Positions 62,970-64,000 of a DNA stretch of 64,000 bases are shown one piece after another. The notes beneath the pieces were generated by a model. That model was not told where the DNA came from, made no database searches, and was given only the letters and a program-made list of their open reading frames with translations. The translations under genes and the position numbers were made by a program. This DNA is from Lysobacterales bacterium (GTDB lineage Bacteria; Pseudomonadota; Gammaproteobacteria; Xanthomonadales; Ahniellaceae), in NCBI GenBank assembly GCA_016182785.1, contig JACPFU010000007.1, positions 45,206 to 109,205 on the forward strand. The letters are read 5' to 3'. Numbering within the stretch: position 1 is the stretch's first letter; every line of letters begins with the position of its first letter.

Positions 62970-63003
62970 GCAAGGCGGCCATGGTCATGTTGACGCGCAA
63001 CTT

Positions 63004-63145
63004 GTAGGGTGTGCACCGCGCAGCGGTGCGCACCGATGAATTCGCCGAGGCGGTTCGATGCGGGGGGTGGGGCGCCAAGCGGTGGGCCCCGATGCGGCGT
63101 CGTCGCAATCGGGCGGTGCGCCTCGCTTTGCTCGGCACACCCTAC
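63004..63145. repeat. REP-pair unit 2 (142 bp)
   Basis: This unit has the same ends and stems as unit 1 and differs by a few bases and one short indel (GATGCGGGGGG in place of the GATTCGGTGGG region). It lies just before the RAYT gene. The 114 bases from its end to the RAYT ATG (63146-63259) contain no other recognised feature and should hold the RAYT promoter. Confidence 0.9.
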
Positions 63146-63259
63146 GCACACCCCGCGGGCATCCTGCGAAATATCTGGTGCGCGATTGCGATTGGGACGG
63201 TCGCGGGATTGTGGCGGATACGGCATGTTGGTCTTGCCACCATGCAAGAGCCTGACCCA

Positions 63260-63766
63260 ATGCCGAATTACCGAAGACCGAAAGTGCCCGGAGCCACCTG
63301 GTTCCTGACAATGGCGTTGGCCGATCGAACCAGCGATCTATTGGTTCGGCGTATCGACCTGTTGCGCGTGGCATTTCAGGGCATGCGCCGCAGGCATCCG
63401 TTCGAGGTGGTGGCGATGGTGGTGTTGCCTGACCACCTGCATGCGGTGTGGTCGCTGCCGCAAGGGGATAGCGACTACTCGTTGCGTGTGGGGCAGATGA
63501 AGGGAGCGTTCTCGCATGCCGTTGGCGAGCAAGGATGGTGTCGTGCGAGCCACGGGCAGCGAAGGGAGCGAGGCATCTGGCAGCGGCGCTTCTGGGAGCA
63601 TCTGATTCGCGACGAAAGGGATTTGCGGGCGCACATCGACTATGTCCACCGCAATCCGGTCAAGCATGGTTTGGTTGCGCAGTGCGCGGATTGGCCGCAC
63701 TCCACCTTCGCACGCCAGGTGGCGCGCGGCGATTTCGGTCCGGATCACGGCGGCGAGGGCCCGTAG
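63260..63766 (+). CDS. REP-associated tyrosine transposase (RAYT)
   Basis: RAYTs are Y1 single-stranded-DNA transposases of the HUH type that process REP elements. The 168-residue protein has the HUH motif as H59-L60-H61 in VVLPDHLHAVW, catalytic Y128 in IDYVHRNPVKHGLV and the QMKGAFSHA helix; all key residues are intact. The ATG at 63260 begins the family start (PNYRRPKVPGATWFLT); an ATG at 63242 would add six residues. The gene is flanked by its likely substrates, REP-pair units 2 and 3, and its stop TAG is the GTAG of unit 3. Confidence 0.95.
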   Translation: MPNYRRPKVPGATWFLTMALADRTSDLLVRRIDLLRVAFQGMRRRHPFEVVAMVVLPDHLHAVWSLPQGDSDYSLRVGQMKGAFSHAVGEQGWCRASHGQRRERGIWQRRFWEHLIRDERDLRAHIDYVHRNPVKHGLVAQCADWPHSTFARQVARGDFGPDHGGEGP

Positions 63767-63905
63767 GGTGTGCACCGCGCAGCGGTGCGCACCGATGAAT
63801 TCGCCGAGGCGGTTCGATTCGGCGGGTGGGGCCACGAAGGGGTGGGCACCGACGCGGCGTCGTCGCGATCGTGCGGTGCGCCTCGCTTTGCTCGGCACAC
63901 CCTAC
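63763..63905. repeat. REP-pair unit 3 (143 bp)
   Basis: The unit begins in the RAYT stop codon and is nearly identical to unit 1, with the same inverted ends and inner stems. A 34-base linker (63906-63939) differs from that of units 1/2 at one base. It is followed by unit 4. Confidence 0.9.
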
Positions 63906-63939
63906 GCAAGGCGGCCATGGTCATGTTGACTCGCAACTT

Positions 63940-64000
63940 GTAGGGCGTGCACCGCGCAGCGGTGCGCACCGATGAATTCGCCGAGGCGGTTCGATTCGGT
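63940..64000. repeat. REP-pair unit 4 (cut by window end)
   Basis: The first 61 bases of a further copy are visible: GTAGGGCGTGC, then the same left stem. It repeats the unit-linker-unit order seen upstream of the RAYT gene. The rest lies outside the window. Confidence 0.88.

Noticed and set aside
62870..63004. Small ORFs running through the REP units
   Set aside because: They appear in several frames in every unit and follow from repeat structure; no ribosome site or protein-like pattern is seen.
62827..64000. CRISPR array
   Set aside because: Units are 143 bp, themselves inverted repeats, with a single constant 34-base linker. There are no spacers and no cas genes.

Overview
The window is G+C-rich DNA with dense, largely overlapping bacterial genes. 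The gene set (an aryl polyene/xanthomonadin-type pigment cluster, a PPi-dependent phosphofructokinase close to a membrane pyrophosphatase and a soluble pyrophosphatase, Mpl, a TonB-receptor starch/maltodextrin locus and a REP-associated transposase) points to a Gram-negative gammaproteobacterium, most likely Xanthomonadales (Lysobacterales). This is inferred from gene content; no rRNA or tRNA gene was seen.

Layout. 1-1075: 3' part of thiC. 1082-6045: a degraded VapBC-like remnant, a three-gene leftward operon (secreted protein, PhoD-like phosphatase, unknown protein) with a lux-box-like dyad upstream, and an intact VapBC-type pair. 6059-13850: housekeeping genes (Lon-N protein, mpl, adk, pfp), a TusA-like protein, a methyltransferase, and an unexplained two-gene module (12044-12904) whose second protein carries NCPFD and NMPFELG motifs. 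14438-28403: a 17-gene co-directional aryl polyene-type operon with all core functions (two condensing ketosynthases, a ketosynthase-like protein, two ACPs, ketoreductase, dehydratases, acyl-activating enzyme, acyltransferases, glycosyltransferase, thioesterase, LolA-like carrier, MMPL exporter, lipoprotein). 28581-34791: a DUF1016 nuclease-family gene coupled to a propeller-GGDEF sensor, a CDF metal exporter and an acyltransferase-3 protein. 34942-39975: hppA, broken by a deletion of its catalytic loop, an AT-richer unknown gene, ppa and another unknown. 39998-46651: a seven-gene lipid-modification operon (desaturase, FAD protein, DUF1365, two cyclopropane-synthase-like methyltransferases, DUF2878, DUF1295). 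46870-48279: an SDR and a Uma2-family protein. 48393-62830: a maltodextrin locus with three GH13 enzymes, two sugar transporters, a LacI regulator and a TonB receptor; a DUF2278 secreted protein lies inside it. 62827-64000: a REPtron, that is a RAYT transposase gene between paired, nearly identical ~143-bp inverted REP units.

How the parts work together. The pigment operon builds an aryl polyene on its ACPs and moves it to the outer membrane. The maltodextrin genes form one regulon: the two divergent intergenic regions carry the same 15-base LacI-type operator sequence, 10 kb apart, and the LacI gene lies between them. The lipid operon would desaturate and then methylate or cyclopropanate phospholipid acyl chains. 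PPi-linked enzymes (pfp, hppA, ppa) suggest PPi-based energy economy, although hppA as read here cannot be functional.

Best candidates for something little described: the NCPFD/NMPFELG two-gene module, the RAYT with its REP pairs whose GTAG boxes provide stop codons of neighbouring genes, the lux-box-like site before the PhoD operon, and the coupled DUF1016-GGDEF pair. All calls come from reading the sequence; no database search was run.
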